Source of the DNA: Doryteuthis pealeii
Taxonomy: Eukaryota > Mollusca > Cephalopoda > Myopsida > Loliginidae
Assembly (NCBI GenBank): GCA_023376005.1
Contig: CM042145.1
Span: 102,305,140 to 102,369,139, forward strand
DNA: 64,000 nucleotides
Direction of reading: 5' to 3'
The position numbers were made by a program, and so were the translations under genes. Under the pieces are notes generated by a model. That model was not told where the DNA came from. It did not search any database and was given only the letters and a program-made list of their open reading frames with translations. This document shows positions 30,016-40,879 of this stretch, piece after piece; the first letter of the stretch is position 1, and every line of letters begins with the position of its first letter.

Positions 30016-31170
30016 GTGTGTGTGTGTGAATATATATATATATATGAAAAGTATATACATATATATATAAGAAAAGTATATGTAATTACATGCATTTATC
30101 TCCGCTGTTCAACACATTGTTTCTCGCGTTTCTTTGACTCTTGCCACAAAAATTCTACAAAAATTAGATAAAAACGGACTTTTATTTCTAGGTTGGGCTA
30201 AGAATATATTTACACCTCTTACAATATATATATATATATATGATGACGTCATATCTGGCGTTGATGACTTTTAACCGAAAGGAGGGACAATGTTGAAAAT
30301 ATTTTTCCTTTTCATGAAAGTATCTTGGTGAGCCTTTGAAATTTTCAAGCGACCCTCGTCGTGTGTGAGCAATTTTTCAGTATTTTTTGTTTTTTTTTGT
30401 TTTGTTTTCGGGTGATGTGAAAATAAAAAAAATATACATAAAGAGCCCGTTGAAAAGGTTTGTATTTCTTTTATTTTTCATTTGTATATATTTTTTTTTT
30501 TTACCCTGGAAATTTTATTACGCCAGGTGATCAAAACACGATTCTAAATTCAGAACTCAGAATACAGCTTTTCCTTTTTAACAGATCTTAAGTCAAGTGG
30601 AAAAAATATTCATCAAATAATTCGAGCATTTCCGTCAACAAAGACGTCTCTCCTTACCGAGAGTCTCGATTTCTCTTTTTTTCTTTCTTTTCCTTTTTGT
30701 CAATAAATAATTCCTTTCGTTTTTAAAAAAACCCAAAAAACTTTTAAACAATGAAATGTCTTTGTTTACTGACAGGGATGGTAAATCCTTTTCTTCCACA
30801 AGGGTTCAGAATTAGTTTGTGCGTAACTAAAAATCTGTAAAAATGGATTGAATTCAAGCACTGGGAGTGGTAAATACTAAAGAAAAGTCGTTGATAGAAT
30901 ATTAGGTTATTATACATATTTTGTTCTGAGGTGAAAATGAAAAAAAATCTAAAAAGTAGATAAAATTGAAATAAAAATAAAAAAAAAAAAAAAAGCCAAA
31001 ACAAAAACAAAACAAAAACAAACAAAAAAGCAAACTAAAACCCTAAAAAAGAACTACAAAACCTTTAGTGAACCGTGGAACTCTACGTAGAGAAACTGAT
31101 AACAACTTCATCTGGTTTAGATATTGAAAACACAACTATTTGTTGTTGTTATTATAATATTTATATTATG
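29366..31170. other. Gene-free AT-rich stretch with TA-TG arrays
   Basis: It holds a TA array passing into TG (about 29944-30028) and a shorter TA run at 30222-30240. It also holds T-rich and A-rich segments (30360-30500, 30975-31060). No exon, SINE or transposase match was recognised. Confidence 0.5.
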
Positions 31171-31204
31171 AGTGCTTGTTGAAAAGTTCTGAGTCCGACC
31201 AAGA

Positions 31205-31870
31205 AGAGACTGACCTAAAGCCATATGGTTTGGTTTGGTTTGGTTTGGTTTGTTGGATTTTACGGCATATCAATCCTTGCTGGGTTATTTTATGCCGAAC
31301 ACGTTTTGTTCTATTCATGTTTGATGGGTATTCAATCTTTTTAAAACTCAATTGTTTTAAGATATTTTTTAAAACTCATTTTTTCCAATTTAACCCATAG
31401 GTGGGACCCGAAAAGGTACTGCCAATCCGGATCAAAGTGGACCTGGGAGTAATAATAATGAAGGAATACTCGCATTCCAGAGTTCTAGAATCGGAACTAC
31501 GCCATTAGATGTAGTTTAACCTCATACCCAGGTCACTAAGACCCTCAGTCACCGCCTTCTAGCTCATAGAAGATAAAAAGGGTTGGGGGTTTGCCATATG
31601 GGCAATAGGTTTGGGACAATCATAGGACTTGACGTGACCAGTCGATTAATCGGAGGGGACGTGTTCGACCGCCCTTCTCGCCTAAGTAAGGGCCAAAGTG
31701 GAATCTTGCATGTCATGGACAGGTCAGTCACCAGGGTTCCATCCTTGAGCATCACGGGTCGCCAACCACGGCCAAACACGTGGGCTTATTGGGCGGATTT
31801 TATCCTCTGCAGAGGTGTAGTCAATGTATTCTTCTGTCCCAAAAAGGGACAGCCTAAAGCCATATGTGGT
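31205..31870 (-). mobile_element. Near full-length gamma element
   Basis: Begins with a GGTTT repeat variant of the tail and TTTTACGGCATATCAATCC. Contains all landmarks to CTGCAGAGGTGTAG and CTTCTGTCCCAAAAAGGGAC. Co-linear with 9570-10230. Confidence 0.78.
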
Positions 31871-32036
31871 AGATGCTATGACACGTATTCATCTTGCAAC
31901 AACGTCGTTTCTCAAGTTTCTTCAACTCTATAGAAAAAAAAAACAATGAAAGTTAGAAAGCCATTATTTTCTTGTTCGAGACGATACGTTTCACCTCCTC
32001 GTATGCATCTAGGCGGACATATATAAATAAATGAAC

Positions 32037-32089
32037 CTTATATCGCATCCTGCTTGTGCGAAGGGGTTGGTATATATATATATATATAT

Positions 32090-32149
<60 letters not shown>

Positions 32150-32308
32150 GAAAAGGAATTCTGTGTTATTCTCGATAAAAATTTCTTATTACCTTCCATA
32201 TACCAACAAATGCCCTGAAGATGATCTAATCAATAGATCGAAACACTGCAGCGTCGGCCAATAAACTCACCACTTAACTCATTTAAACCTGTGTTTTTTC
32301 ATTCTTTC

Positions 32309-32361
<53 letters not shown>

Positions 32362-32365
32362 CTAG
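32037..32365. repeat. Alpha SINE end with TA-TG array; second TA array
   Basis: A 35-bp alpha 3' end (ATCGCATCCTGCTTGTGCGA) runs into TA-TG units to 32147. A retroelement scrap with a hammerhead-like motif follows, then TA units at 32312-32361. Confidence 0.8.
32212..32258 (+). ncRNA. Hammerhead ribozyme-like motif
   Basis: Core CTGAAGA (32215-32221), perfect 5-bp stem II GATCT/AGATC, GAAA (32240-32243), stem III with one mismatch ending U32254, cleavage-site C32255, and 3-bp stem I GCC/GGC (32212-32214, 32256-32258). Confidence 0.5.
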
Positions 32366-32389
32366 CTATTCAGTAACAATGGATCTGCA

Positions 32390-32610
32390 AGACTAGCTTG
32401 CTAACTATGACACCACAACAGGAGGTCTTGCCCTTGGGGAAGGCATGAACCTAGCTCTTCTCTTTACGGTTATGGATAAATAGTAGGAAAACTGGTTTCT
32501 TTAACCTTGGTGCGGCAACCAGTCTAGGAGAAGGAAAACTTTTAAACCAGCTTACTCCGCTTAAAAAGAATTTGATCTTGTGTCACAACCTGCCCATTGC
32601 GGAGAAATTA
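32390..32610 (+). mobile_element. Diverged alpha SINE
   Basis: Body from CCCTTGGGGAAGGCATGAAC through GGCAACCAGTCTAGGAGAAG to CACAACCTGCCCATTGCGGA. Confidence 0.7.
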
Positions 32611-32835
32611 GCAAATTAATCGAAATCTATTTGCAGAATTTTGTAGTTGAAGTCTTTATACGATTATTCTTTAATATTAGGGGGTTTTTTTGGGTTTTTT
32701 TTACAATTTTATTAGTGTTGCCTTTTTTGAATCACATTTCGCGTAAATTGTCACATTTTCGGCACACTTCAACTGTTATGATTTTAAAAAATGATTCACC
32801 CAAGGGGTTGGATTTGACACAACGTCACAGACATG

Positions 32836-33023
32836 GCTTACGGTCAAGTCACGTTGAAAGCACCGGTTCCTGCTAGATCACCGAAGTTAGGCAGTGATGA
32901 GCCTGTTCAATTCTTAGATGGGTGACCATTTACGCAACAGCAGGTACTGTAAGTAACAAAATGACTTCATTCGGCTTTAAATGACCCGAAAAGGGTTGAT
33001 ATGCCGTAAAACAAACTAACTTA
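32836..33023 (+). mobile_element. 5S rRNA-derived SINE
   Basis: Positions 32836-32953 (118 bp) align along the whole animal 5S rRNA: GCTTACGGTCAAGTCACGTT, GATCACCGAAGTTAGGCA, GATGGGTGACCATTTACG and GGTACTGTAAG, including the internal pol III control region (box A and box C). It is too diverged to be a working 5S gene. A 66-bp tail follows, TTAAATGACCCGAAAAGGGT then TGATATGCCGTAAAAC, which is the gamma element tail. A 5S head with a LINE-type tail defines a SINE3-class element. Confidence 0.82.
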
Positions 33024-33204
33024 ACTGTTAGGACAAAACAATGCGAAAATCGGAAATAAAGAAATAGTTTTCAATGAGTGACAGATGAACTCGCAACTAC
33101 ACCTCGGAATTTATTGTCTCAATGACTCCAAATGGATAATCCCATCATTTGTTTACAGAAGATAAAATTTCCGTTGGTTTATTTTGGGAGTTCCGTTTGT
33201 ATGA

Positions 33205-33213
33205 GCTTCTTTT

Positions 33214-33249
<36 letters not shown>

Positions 33250-33250
33250 A
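33205..33250. repeat. Poly(T) tract
   Basis: About 37 T residues preceded by TTTTTCTTTT. Confidence 0.9.
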
Positions 33251-33679
33251 ATGCCAATTGGACATATATCAAAGTTGAACGGACACTCCAACTTGAATTG
33301 AATGGAGTGACTGAGACATAAATAAATAAAACTGCCCTTTTCGCTCCCCTTTTCTGCCTTCCTCCCCCTTCCTTCTTTCTTTCCTTTCTTCCTGCCTTCC
33401 TTTCTTTTTGACTGTCTGGCTGCATCTGTCCATCTATTATTCTATGTCAGTATCTGCTTATGTCATTCTGAGACCATCGATCGCTCAATGCCAATCATAA
33501 CTCATCTATTATCGATTCAAATCTATATGATTAATTGGCATTGCAGTCTCGGAAGACTATATAGTTCTTGTGCCCCTGAAGTTACAGCGCCTTCTGTGAC
33601 TGTGAATTCCAATGTTCGAAAAACATTCTGGAATCGATTGATTGGCAAACGCAGATCAGTGATTCGATTTCTGTATTTT

Positions 33680-34100
33680 TGTACATGTTTACCCAACTCC
33701 TCCGCCACGAGCAGGATGTTGAAATAAGTGATACTCACACAGATTTATATTTTCTTAGATATCTTTATTCACGCGATCCGTAAGCAGCTCTCGACACTTT
33801 TTAGGGCCCGTTCCCATACTGAGGCTGGGCGGAAGTAAACAAACCCTTTACATCTGCTAGCTAGAGTGTTGCGGGGTCTGGATGTAGTAGCAGTAGCTAC
33901 TGGTCAAATCTGTTATATGACCAAAGGTTAATTTATATGTTGGTTTGAATTCATAGTTGCCCTAGATTGGCTGCTTTACCCAGGTTAAAGAACCCAGTCT
34001 GTCCTACTATTTACCCAGAGTTGGTGGTAGAACAGATTCATGCCTTTCCCAGGAGCATAAACGCGAAGTGAAACTCAAACAGTATCGTTCAAGATTTGAC
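33680..34100 (-). mobile_element. Broken alpha SINE
   Basis: A 3' end piece (CCCAACTCCTCCGCCACGAG, 33690-33722) and an internal piece (33930-34095, GGTTAAAGAACCCAGTCTGT) are separated by about 200 bp of unrelated sequence. Confidence 0.65.
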
Positions 34101-34285
34101 CTCTGATCAAATGTAAGTAAACTTGAACTCAGGTCAAATTTAAGTAACCTTTCCTGGGAGTGGCATGTCCCCTGATGTTGAACCCACAGGTAAATGACTG
34201 TGCGCGTCTGTAATCTGATGAGCCAATCCTTTGTTAGTATTATTTGGATTATTCGGACTATTCTTCTAATCTTTTTTGTTATATG

Positions 34286-34327
34286 TACAACGTTTCGGCC
34301 GATGTGTCCTCTGGCCGTCTTCAGGTA
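34286..34327 (-). ncRNA. Hammerhead ribozyme-like motif
   Basis: Minus strand: stem I TAC/GTA (34327-34325, 34288-34286), core CTGAAGA (34324-34318), stem II GGCC/GGCC, GAAA (34296-34293), minimal stem III and U34289 as cleavage-site base. Confidence 0.45.
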
Positions 34328-34384
34328 TTTCTTGTCGGACTCAGGAGACTTCTTGAACCCGGCTGAGGGACTTTACTGAACGCA

Positions 34385-34605
34385 AGGATGTTACCCAACA
34401 CCTAGGAACAACCAAAAGATCATACCCAACACTAAGAGACACCAAGGAACAACCAAAGGATCATACCCAACACTGAGGGACACCAAGGAGCAACCAAATG
34501 TTTCTTCACTAAGGATCGCGCTCTGCTTAACACAAGAGATCTCCGATGGGGAGTGCTCTTGCTTGAAGCTAAAGGATGGCCACAAAAATCGTAACAATGT
34601 GAATA
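34385..34605. repeat. Dispersed repeat epsilon, copy 1
   Basis: Shares long blocks with 38010-38195, such as AAGGATCATACCCAACACT, CACTAAGGATCGCGCTCTGC and GGATGGCCACAAAAATCGTA. Internally it repeats ATCATACCCAACACT twice. The minus-strand frame is open and conserved in both copies (CVKQSAILSEE...GYDPLVVPWC), so an origin in a coding mobile element is possible. Confidence 0.6.
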
Positions 34606-34607
34606 TC

Positions 34608-34815
34608 TAAAGTAAAGTAAGGTAAAGTAGGCGGAGTGGCCTATTGTCGGTATCAGCCGGACAGCGAGGGAGTGTATGACCTTTTCGCTAGCACTAGACC
34701 AGCGAGATTGTTTTTGCGTCTGAGATGGAGCGCCACACCTACCATCAGCTCCCTACTAATGCACTAAGTTGGCGATGGCCGGTATTGAACCTTATGGTTC
34801 CGATCTAAACTACTA
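34608..34815 (-). mobile_element. Beta SINE, minus strand
   Basis: Tail AGTAAAGTAAGGTAAAGTAG, then CCGGACAGCGAGGGAGTG to TGGCGATGGCCGGTATTGAA; the head is truncated. Confidence 0.8.
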
Positions 34816-34892
34816 CTAAATAACAATTACAGAGAAATTTTTTAGTAAGCATTAAAAAAAATAATATACAGTAATTAGTTAATTTGTAACTA

Positions 34893-34932
34893 TATATATA
34901 TGTATATATATATATATATATATAATATATAT

Positions 34933-34969
<37 letters not shown>

Positions 34970-34970
34970 T
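34893..34970. repeat. TA array
   Basis: TA units with periodic TAATA interruptions. Confidence 0.9.
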
Positions 34971-35278
34971 ATACAATTATTGATTCATTTCCATAAAATC
35001 AAAGGTACAACAAAATAAAAAAAATAACCTGTACTATGTTTACTACATGAAAAAATACGAATTGTCAATACTGATTAAGTGGTATTCAGAATTGTATAAA
35101 ACATTTTTATTTTATTTTTTAGATAATTTTTTTAAGACTAATTAACTAATTATTGGACATTGATAAAAAACTTCTTTACTAAAATAATTTTCTATAATTG
35201 TTATTTAGTTGTAATTCAGGTCACCAAACATCCGGCCCCCAGTCATGGACCCCAGTCACATTGGTGACCTAGAGCAGT

Positions 35279-35279
35279 G

Positions 35280-35312
<33 letters not shown>

Positions 35313-35510
35313 TATCATATATATATATATATATATATATACTTTGTTGTGGTACCAAGTTTCTTGGTACAAGGTGATTCTAGACGGGTCCTATTCCCTA
35401 CCAGTAGTTTCAGAGTTCAGGTTCCGTATGAGAGAAGCTCTGTGGGCCCCAAATACCCACGAGTGGAAATGGTCCATAATCACGATACCCATGGTATTTA
35501 AGGCCGTTTT

Positions 35511-35582
<72 letters not shown>
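35279..35582. repeat. Paired CA-TA arrays
   Basis: CA passing into TA at 35279-35340 and again at 35514-35581, enclosing 170 bp with a continuous but unrecognised plus-strand frame. Confidence 0.85.
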
Positions 35583-35584
35583 CT

Positions 35585-35880
35585 TTGCCCCCTACATTCT
35601 GTGTGTGTGGCATACGAGAGCTATTTTCACCCCTCTCCTTCGCAAAAGAAATGCGTCCCAATTGCGTCTTTGCTCCCCAGACATACCCTGTACACTAGAG
35701 TCTTTCCAAACCAGTAAGTAATGCCTTTAATTTATTATCAGCAGCCCCAAGACTTTACGTATAGAAGGTTATTTGCCCCTAGGAAATTACTTCATATATA
35801 CTATGTATCCCCTATTCCTTGTATCTATCTTGTTTTGTATTTCTTCTATTAAGTTTGTTCAGGCAATAAAGTCTACTTGT
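35585..35880 (+). other. Possible transcript 3' end with AATAAA
   Basis: A plus-strand segment with an open stretch (35585-35720), then AT-rich sequence with AATAAA at 35865-35870 followed by GTCTACTTGTTATTTTTTTT. It looks like a polyadenylated 3' end, perhaps of a retroelement. No protein family was recognised. Confidence 0.3.
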
Positions 35881-36318
35881 TATTTTTTTTCGTCGTGAAT
35901 TGTTCTTCTATATTTGTACCGTTCGAGGAAATAATATCAACACCCAACAATCATTTCTACCTATTTTCCTTTCTAAAGTGCATATCTTGGTATTATGTAT
36001 TATTCGTTCTGCTATTTAAAACTGATCCAGAATATTTTCAACGCGATTATATTCAACAATCAAGATTGCTTTCATTAAGGTTCAACACATGCAATGACAC
36101 GATACCCTTACACTCCTACTTTACCGGAAAAGAAAGTATATACATTAAAGAAATTGTTAGACTATGAACAAAGTGAACAAAACAAAGAGTAACGAATCCC
36201 AATATACATTTCAATTCTTTCATGTTAAAACAATAGACGGCTCTTGAATCAATTAGTCTGGCGATGAGAAATATACAAACGACAAATCAAAGCGATCACA
36301 CGACTAGTTATCTATAGG

Positions 36319-36319
<1 letters not shown>

Positions 36320-36373
<54 letters not shown>
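36320..36373. repeat. TA array
   Basis: Pure TA array of about 53 bp. Confidence 0.9.
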
Positions 36374-36375
<2 letters not shown>

Positions 36376-36488
36376 ATTAGATAATGAATATATGCAACTT
36401 TGTGTATGGATTTGCAATTTTGAATAAAGCTTACGTTGTTTACCTATAGTGTTTAGTATCTGGGATAGAGTCACTACAGAGTCGTTTT

Positions 36489-36630
36489 TAGACGATGGTT
36501 AAAATCACCCATTAAAAAAAAGATTTAAACATAATCGTGAAACTGCCAATAACGGAATTTGTGACAACAGGCCTATTTTAGACGTTTTCTTTTAGAAATC
36601 ATCTTAAAAAGCGATTTTAACCACAGTCTA
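36489..36630. mobile_element. Small TIR element (MITE)
   Basis: Ends TAGACGATGGTTAAAATC and GATTTTAACCACAGTCTA are inverted over 18 bp with three mismatches, enclosing about 105 bp. The target duplication is unclear. Confidence 0.6.
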
Positions 36631-36641
36631 GATAACACACT

Positions 36642-36646
<5 letters not shown>

Positions 36647-36692
<46 letters not shown>
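36647..36692. repeat. CT microsatellite
   Basis: About 46 bp of CT, followed by a short beta SINE tail scrap (36692-36735). Confidence 0.9.
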
Positions 36693-36694
<2 letters not shown>

Positions 36695-36771
36695 CTGATA
36701 CCGACTTTAGGTCACCCCGACGGCTTTACGTTTTCTAGTTAAAATTACTCTTCTATAAAAGAAAGAAATGG

Positions 36772-37045
36772 AGGGGCGTGGTCTAATGGTTAGAGTTGTA
36801 GGAAATAGACTAGTCAACCCGAGTTCAATTCCTGGACTAAGCTGTTTGCATTTCACACGGCGCAAATACCCTTGGGAAAGGTATGAATCCAATTCTCTCT
36901 CCAGCTATGGGTAAATAGCAGGACAGACTGAACTCTTTAGCCATGGCTAGGTAACCAGTATAGGAGAAGGAAAACTCTGAATTCAAAACTCCGCTTAAGA
37001 AATTGACCGTGTGTCGCATCCTGCTCGTGCGGAGAGGTTGGTAAA
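36772..37045 (+). mobile_element. Full-length alpha SINE with TSD
   Basis: Head GAGGGGCGTGGTCTAATGGT, end GCGGAGAGGTTGG. Flanked by TATAAAAGAAA at 36754-36764 and 37050-37060. The tail is only a few TA units, a young-looking state of the family. Confidence 0.88.
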
Positions 37046-37061
37046 TATATATAAAAGAAAT

Positions 37062-38000
37062 AAAAAAATGTATCAATAAGTAATTTTTTTATGTTTAGAA
37101 AATCTAAACAACCATTTGATAGAAAAATATAGAAGATAATTTCAAAGGAATGGAATCAGGTGGAATTTGAATCCAATTACAATATTCTGTGGGAATTGGT
37201 GTAAATTAAATGTTCTGTTCTCAATTTGCCAAATGCTCTACTCTAATGGAAGCAGGTGGTCGGTGATGAGAAAAATCTTCTTCAAATTCTCATAAAGTTT
37301 CACAAAGACTCCTGCACAAGACAACCAGTGATGTCAGTGTAGGGATACAATAAATAATTATCTCCCTTAGATACTTTATATGTCCAGTAGGGGGTGATGT
37401 AGGTCATATGACGTTTCCAAAAATCATTCCTGACCTTTTTTCGCTTCTGACCTTTGAACTATAGTGACTTGGTCTCCTGTAATTTTTTACTGTCTATATT
37501 TTACCTACCCTTATCAAGTAAGCATTTCGCTATTTTGTACCCTTTGCACAAACTGCTTGTTTATGGAACAATATGTATACAGATTTAGCTGTTGTGACGT
37601 GTTTGTGTATTCTTTCTTTTTATTACCACTTGTAGGTATATTGTGTGTATAAAATATTAAATGTACTTGTGTGTATAAATAAGTTCATCTTGTCATTCCT
37701 TCCATCGTGTTTACTGTTAGTGTAAAACGGTTATACTAATGTTAATATTGATACTTGGAAAGTGGGGACTCGACTTATATATCTTCCCCGTCACCCTCCA
37801 TTTCAATATCAATATAGATTCATGGATGACATTTGATGTGAGTAATTGTTGGATTATTTGTAGTATATAAGCCGTGCTTCAACCCACCACTTAAATTTAT
37901 AGACTAAGCGAGGTCACGTGGTTTAAACCTCAGCCAATCAACAGCCCGAATACGTGGTTGGTTAACTACTTAATCGGCTGATATTGACAGATGTCCAATT
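37062..38000. other. Gene-free intergenic stretch
   Basis: No exon or known repeat recognised. 37200-37330 has distant similarity to 55250-55380 (TTCTCATAAAGTTT-like text), perhaps an old repeat. Confidence 0.4.
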
Positions 38001-38009
38001 GCACTCATT

Positions 38010-38195
38010 GATGAACGGCCTGCCAGACTGAGGAGCACCAAGGAACCACCAAAGGATCATACCCAATATTAAGGGACATTAAGGAGCAACCAACGGATTC
38101 TTCACTAAGGATCGTGCTCTGCTTAACACAAAGGATCTCCGCTAGACAGCACTCTTGCTTGAACCCCTGAGGATGGCCACAAAAATCGTAACAGT
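38010..38195. repeat. Dispersed repeat epsilon, copy 2
   Basis: Second copy of the 34385-34605 repeat; the conserved minus-strand frame gives CGHP...CVKQSTILSEE...GYDPLVVPWC. Confidence 0.6.
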
Positions 38196-38718
38196 AATAA
38201 TTTGAAATCATACGGCATTAATTTTAGTTCAGTAAAAAAAATATATTGCGCCGTTTGCGACTGAAAGTATCCAATGCAGTTAAAAAAGAAGAAAAAATAA
38301 ATGAGATCCCCGTGGTTGATGCTGCTTAGTGAGTCTTTTTATATTCGCCTCAATTTAGGTCAATGACAGTTAAAGATCACCCGTTTCAAAATGTCGAGTC
38401 TATTACGAAGTTTTGATAATAAGTGAAATACACGACTAAATCCCGATTCAACGAGGTAAGATTCAACAAGGTAAAAAAAAATCATAGCTCCATGAATATT
38501 TCTGTTTTTAGTATTTTAATATGGCGTAGATTACTGTAGAAATTTAATTCTCAGTAATAAAAATTGTTCTGTAATAGAATTGCTCTATGGACCATTTATT
38601 TCTCCATAAAGCTTCAAACCGTAGGCGTCTCTCAAATTGAAAAAAAAATTCTTTTTTCAAACACACCCAAATCCTCTGTATTCTGACCGTTTTAATTTCA
38701 AATATCAAATATCTTGCC

Positions 38719-38862
38719 CTGATGACGACCGTTCTTCTGTATACTTAAAAAACTTTTTATATTTTTTCTATTGTTATCATTTAATTTTATTTTGTATTTA
38801 AAATAATAATAAATAGAATACATTGTATACAAGGACATTCTCTAGGTCGAAACACGTGTCGA
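38719..38862 (+). ncRNA. Hammerhead-like motif with long stem II insert
   Basis: Core CTGATGA (38719-38725), GACC of stem II, about 115 bases, then GGTC and GAAA (38849-38852), stem III ACAC/GTGT and C. The core and stems fit, but the long insertion and poor stem I make it a relic. Confidence 0.35.
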
Positions 38863-38906
38863 CAATTTTTATCTATTCAACATTTTCTTTCCTTTATATA
38901 TTTTTT

Positions 38907-38943
<37 letters not shown>

Positions 38944-39124
38944 AAAGAAGATGACTTACCGGGGAATAGAATATCGATTTAATCGCAACATCAATGTTCG
39001 ATACAAACATTAACCGATTAAGTCAGGGTTATAAAGAATATGAAGTGCTCAATACATTAGTAGGGCGGATTTAGTAGAAAGGCACATATAGATAACCTAC
39101 TTAAGTTTCTCATAAAACTTTTTT

Positions 39125-39323
39125 CAAGTCTATCCCTTTTTCAATAGCACTAGACCAAGGAGATTGTTTTGGCGTCAGAGGTGGAGCGCCACACCTACCA
39201 TTAGCTCCTTACTTTACCGCACTGATCCCTGTGCTACTCATACGCTGAGTTGGCGAGAACCAGTATCGAACTAGGAACCTTGTGGTTTCTAGCCGAACGC
39301 TCTACCGACTGAGTTAGCCCGGC

Positions 39324-39408
<85 letters not shown>

Positions 39409-39420
39409 GAGAGAGAGATA
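39125..39420. mobile_element. Beta SINE (minus) and TA-GA array
   Basis: Beta SINE at 39125-39325 with the tRNA-like head ending GAGTTAGCCCGGCCC, then TA units and GA units to 39420. Confidence 0.85.
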
Positions 39421-39589
39421 ATATAGTATTGTATAGTTATAAGTAAAGAGTGCTCAATATCATTAATAGAGCGTGTATATCTAAGTTAGTGTGTGTGTGT
39501 GTATGTGTGTGTACAAAAGACATTCGACCCCTAAAAATTCATAGATAAAATAAATGAAAAACATATTGCATAATAACAGCATTTATTAC

Positions 39590-39845
39590 ACCTGGTTAGC
39601 TCAGTCGGTAGAGCGTTCGGCTAGAAACCACAAGGTTCCTAGTTCGATACCCACCCTCGCCAACTCAGCGTATGAGTAGCATAGGGATCTGTGCGGTAAA
39701 GTAAGGAGCTGATGGTAGGTGTGGCACTCCACCTCAGATGCTAAAACAATCTCCTTGGTCTAGCGCTATTGAAAAGGGGATAGACTCCCTCACTGACTGG
39801 TTGATACCGACATTAGGCCGCCCCGTCGACTTTACTTTTTACTTA
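39590..39845 (+). mobile_element. Beta SINE, plus strand
   Basis: Head CCTGGTTAGCTCAGTCGGTA, B box AGTTCGATACC, tail TTTACTTTTTACTT. Inverted partner of the copy at 39125-39325. Confidence 0.87.
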
Positions 39846-40309
39846 CATTTTCATATTTGTGACTTTGTTGGTTATTCATACACTTCATTTGAACTTTCGT
39901 TTATATATGCTTTCTTTTCAAGACTTTTACAATGGTTGGTGAATATATGATATCCCTTCCCTGCCTTCCTCTCTCTTCGAAGTGAAACTTGTTTTTTTAT
40001 GGATTTTTTTTTTATATACCAGAATTTCGTCAGATCTCATCAGGGTTTTTGGCTGCCTTTAAAGAATGTTCAAAACTTACTTAACAGATTTATTGAATTG
40101 CACGCACAACCAAACAATTTATGAACGTTTCGCCAATTGTTCCAAGGGGACATGATTTTTTAAATAGATAAACATGTCCATGGTCACCTTACTCCGACAC
40201 AAAGCCAAATTAAAGTGAGTAAACAGAGGCGGGAAGATTGAATTGCCGCAATCTCCCAAGCCCAAAATAATCACAATGGTTTTCAACCATCAACCCTTCT
40301 ACCTTAACA

Positions 40310-40690
40310 TGCACAATAAATACAGATGTGTTACGAATAGCCATTTCAGTCGTTGCATCTTTGTAGGCGCTCTGGCAGTTTTCGTATGCCCATGTCATAC
40401 CAACTCGTCGCCATGTTGTTGAGGAAGCGTTGAACCTCGTCGTCGTTTCAAACTTTGTGGAGGTTTTTGACATCTATGCACGATTCGTCATATATTTCCG
40501 TTAATTGGTGATGAATTTCAATCGGTTTGATGTCTTTGGTGTTCAAAAACCGAATTACTGAGCAAACTTCACACTTGGTGGTAGCGTCAATCGGGAGCTC
40601 CATCAGAAACGACTGCCAAGCCAAGACTGGGCATGGTAGTGAGGCGCGCACTGGAACAGGGACAGATGCATGTATAACAAACACAACAGT
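40310..40690 (-). pseudogene. Internally deleted mariner transposase
   Basis: Minus strand: an N-terminal helix-turn-helix part (CEVCSVIRFLNTKDIKPIEI, HHQLTEIYDE) is followed after a frame change directly by the transposase C-terminus (DEVQRFLNNMATSWYDMGIR, KLPERLQRCND). The whole DDE/D catalytic core is absent, so it is a non-autonomous deletion derivative. Confidence 0.72.
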
Positions 40691-40759
40691 GCTGCCAATA
40701 GCCGCACGAACATTTTTCCCTGCGTCCCCATCGCTTTGGAGATATTGCTTTTGGGATTA

Positions 40760-40800
40760 CCATCGTATTTACCCAACCTTTCCGGCACGAGCAGGATGTG
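40760..40800 (-). mobile_element. Alpha SINE 3' end scrap
   Basis: TTTACCCAACCTTTCCGGCA then CGAGCAGGATGTGGCACGAG, tail region only. Confidence 0.65.
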
Positions 40801-40879
40801 GCACGAGAGCATTTTTTTCTTTCTTTTTATGCTGCCCACTTTCTGTTGAGTTAATAATTGGCTTCAAGGGTTCCAATAA

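Noticed and set aside
32836..32953. Functional 5S rRNA gene
   Set aside because: Too many substitutions and a decayed 3' strand, and it carries a retroposon tail shared with other repeats.
36772..36845. tRNA gene in the alpha repeat head
   Set aside because: The A and B boxes are present but the cloverleaf is not supported by eye, the head is part of a 270-bp dispersed repeat with target duplications, and many copies exist.
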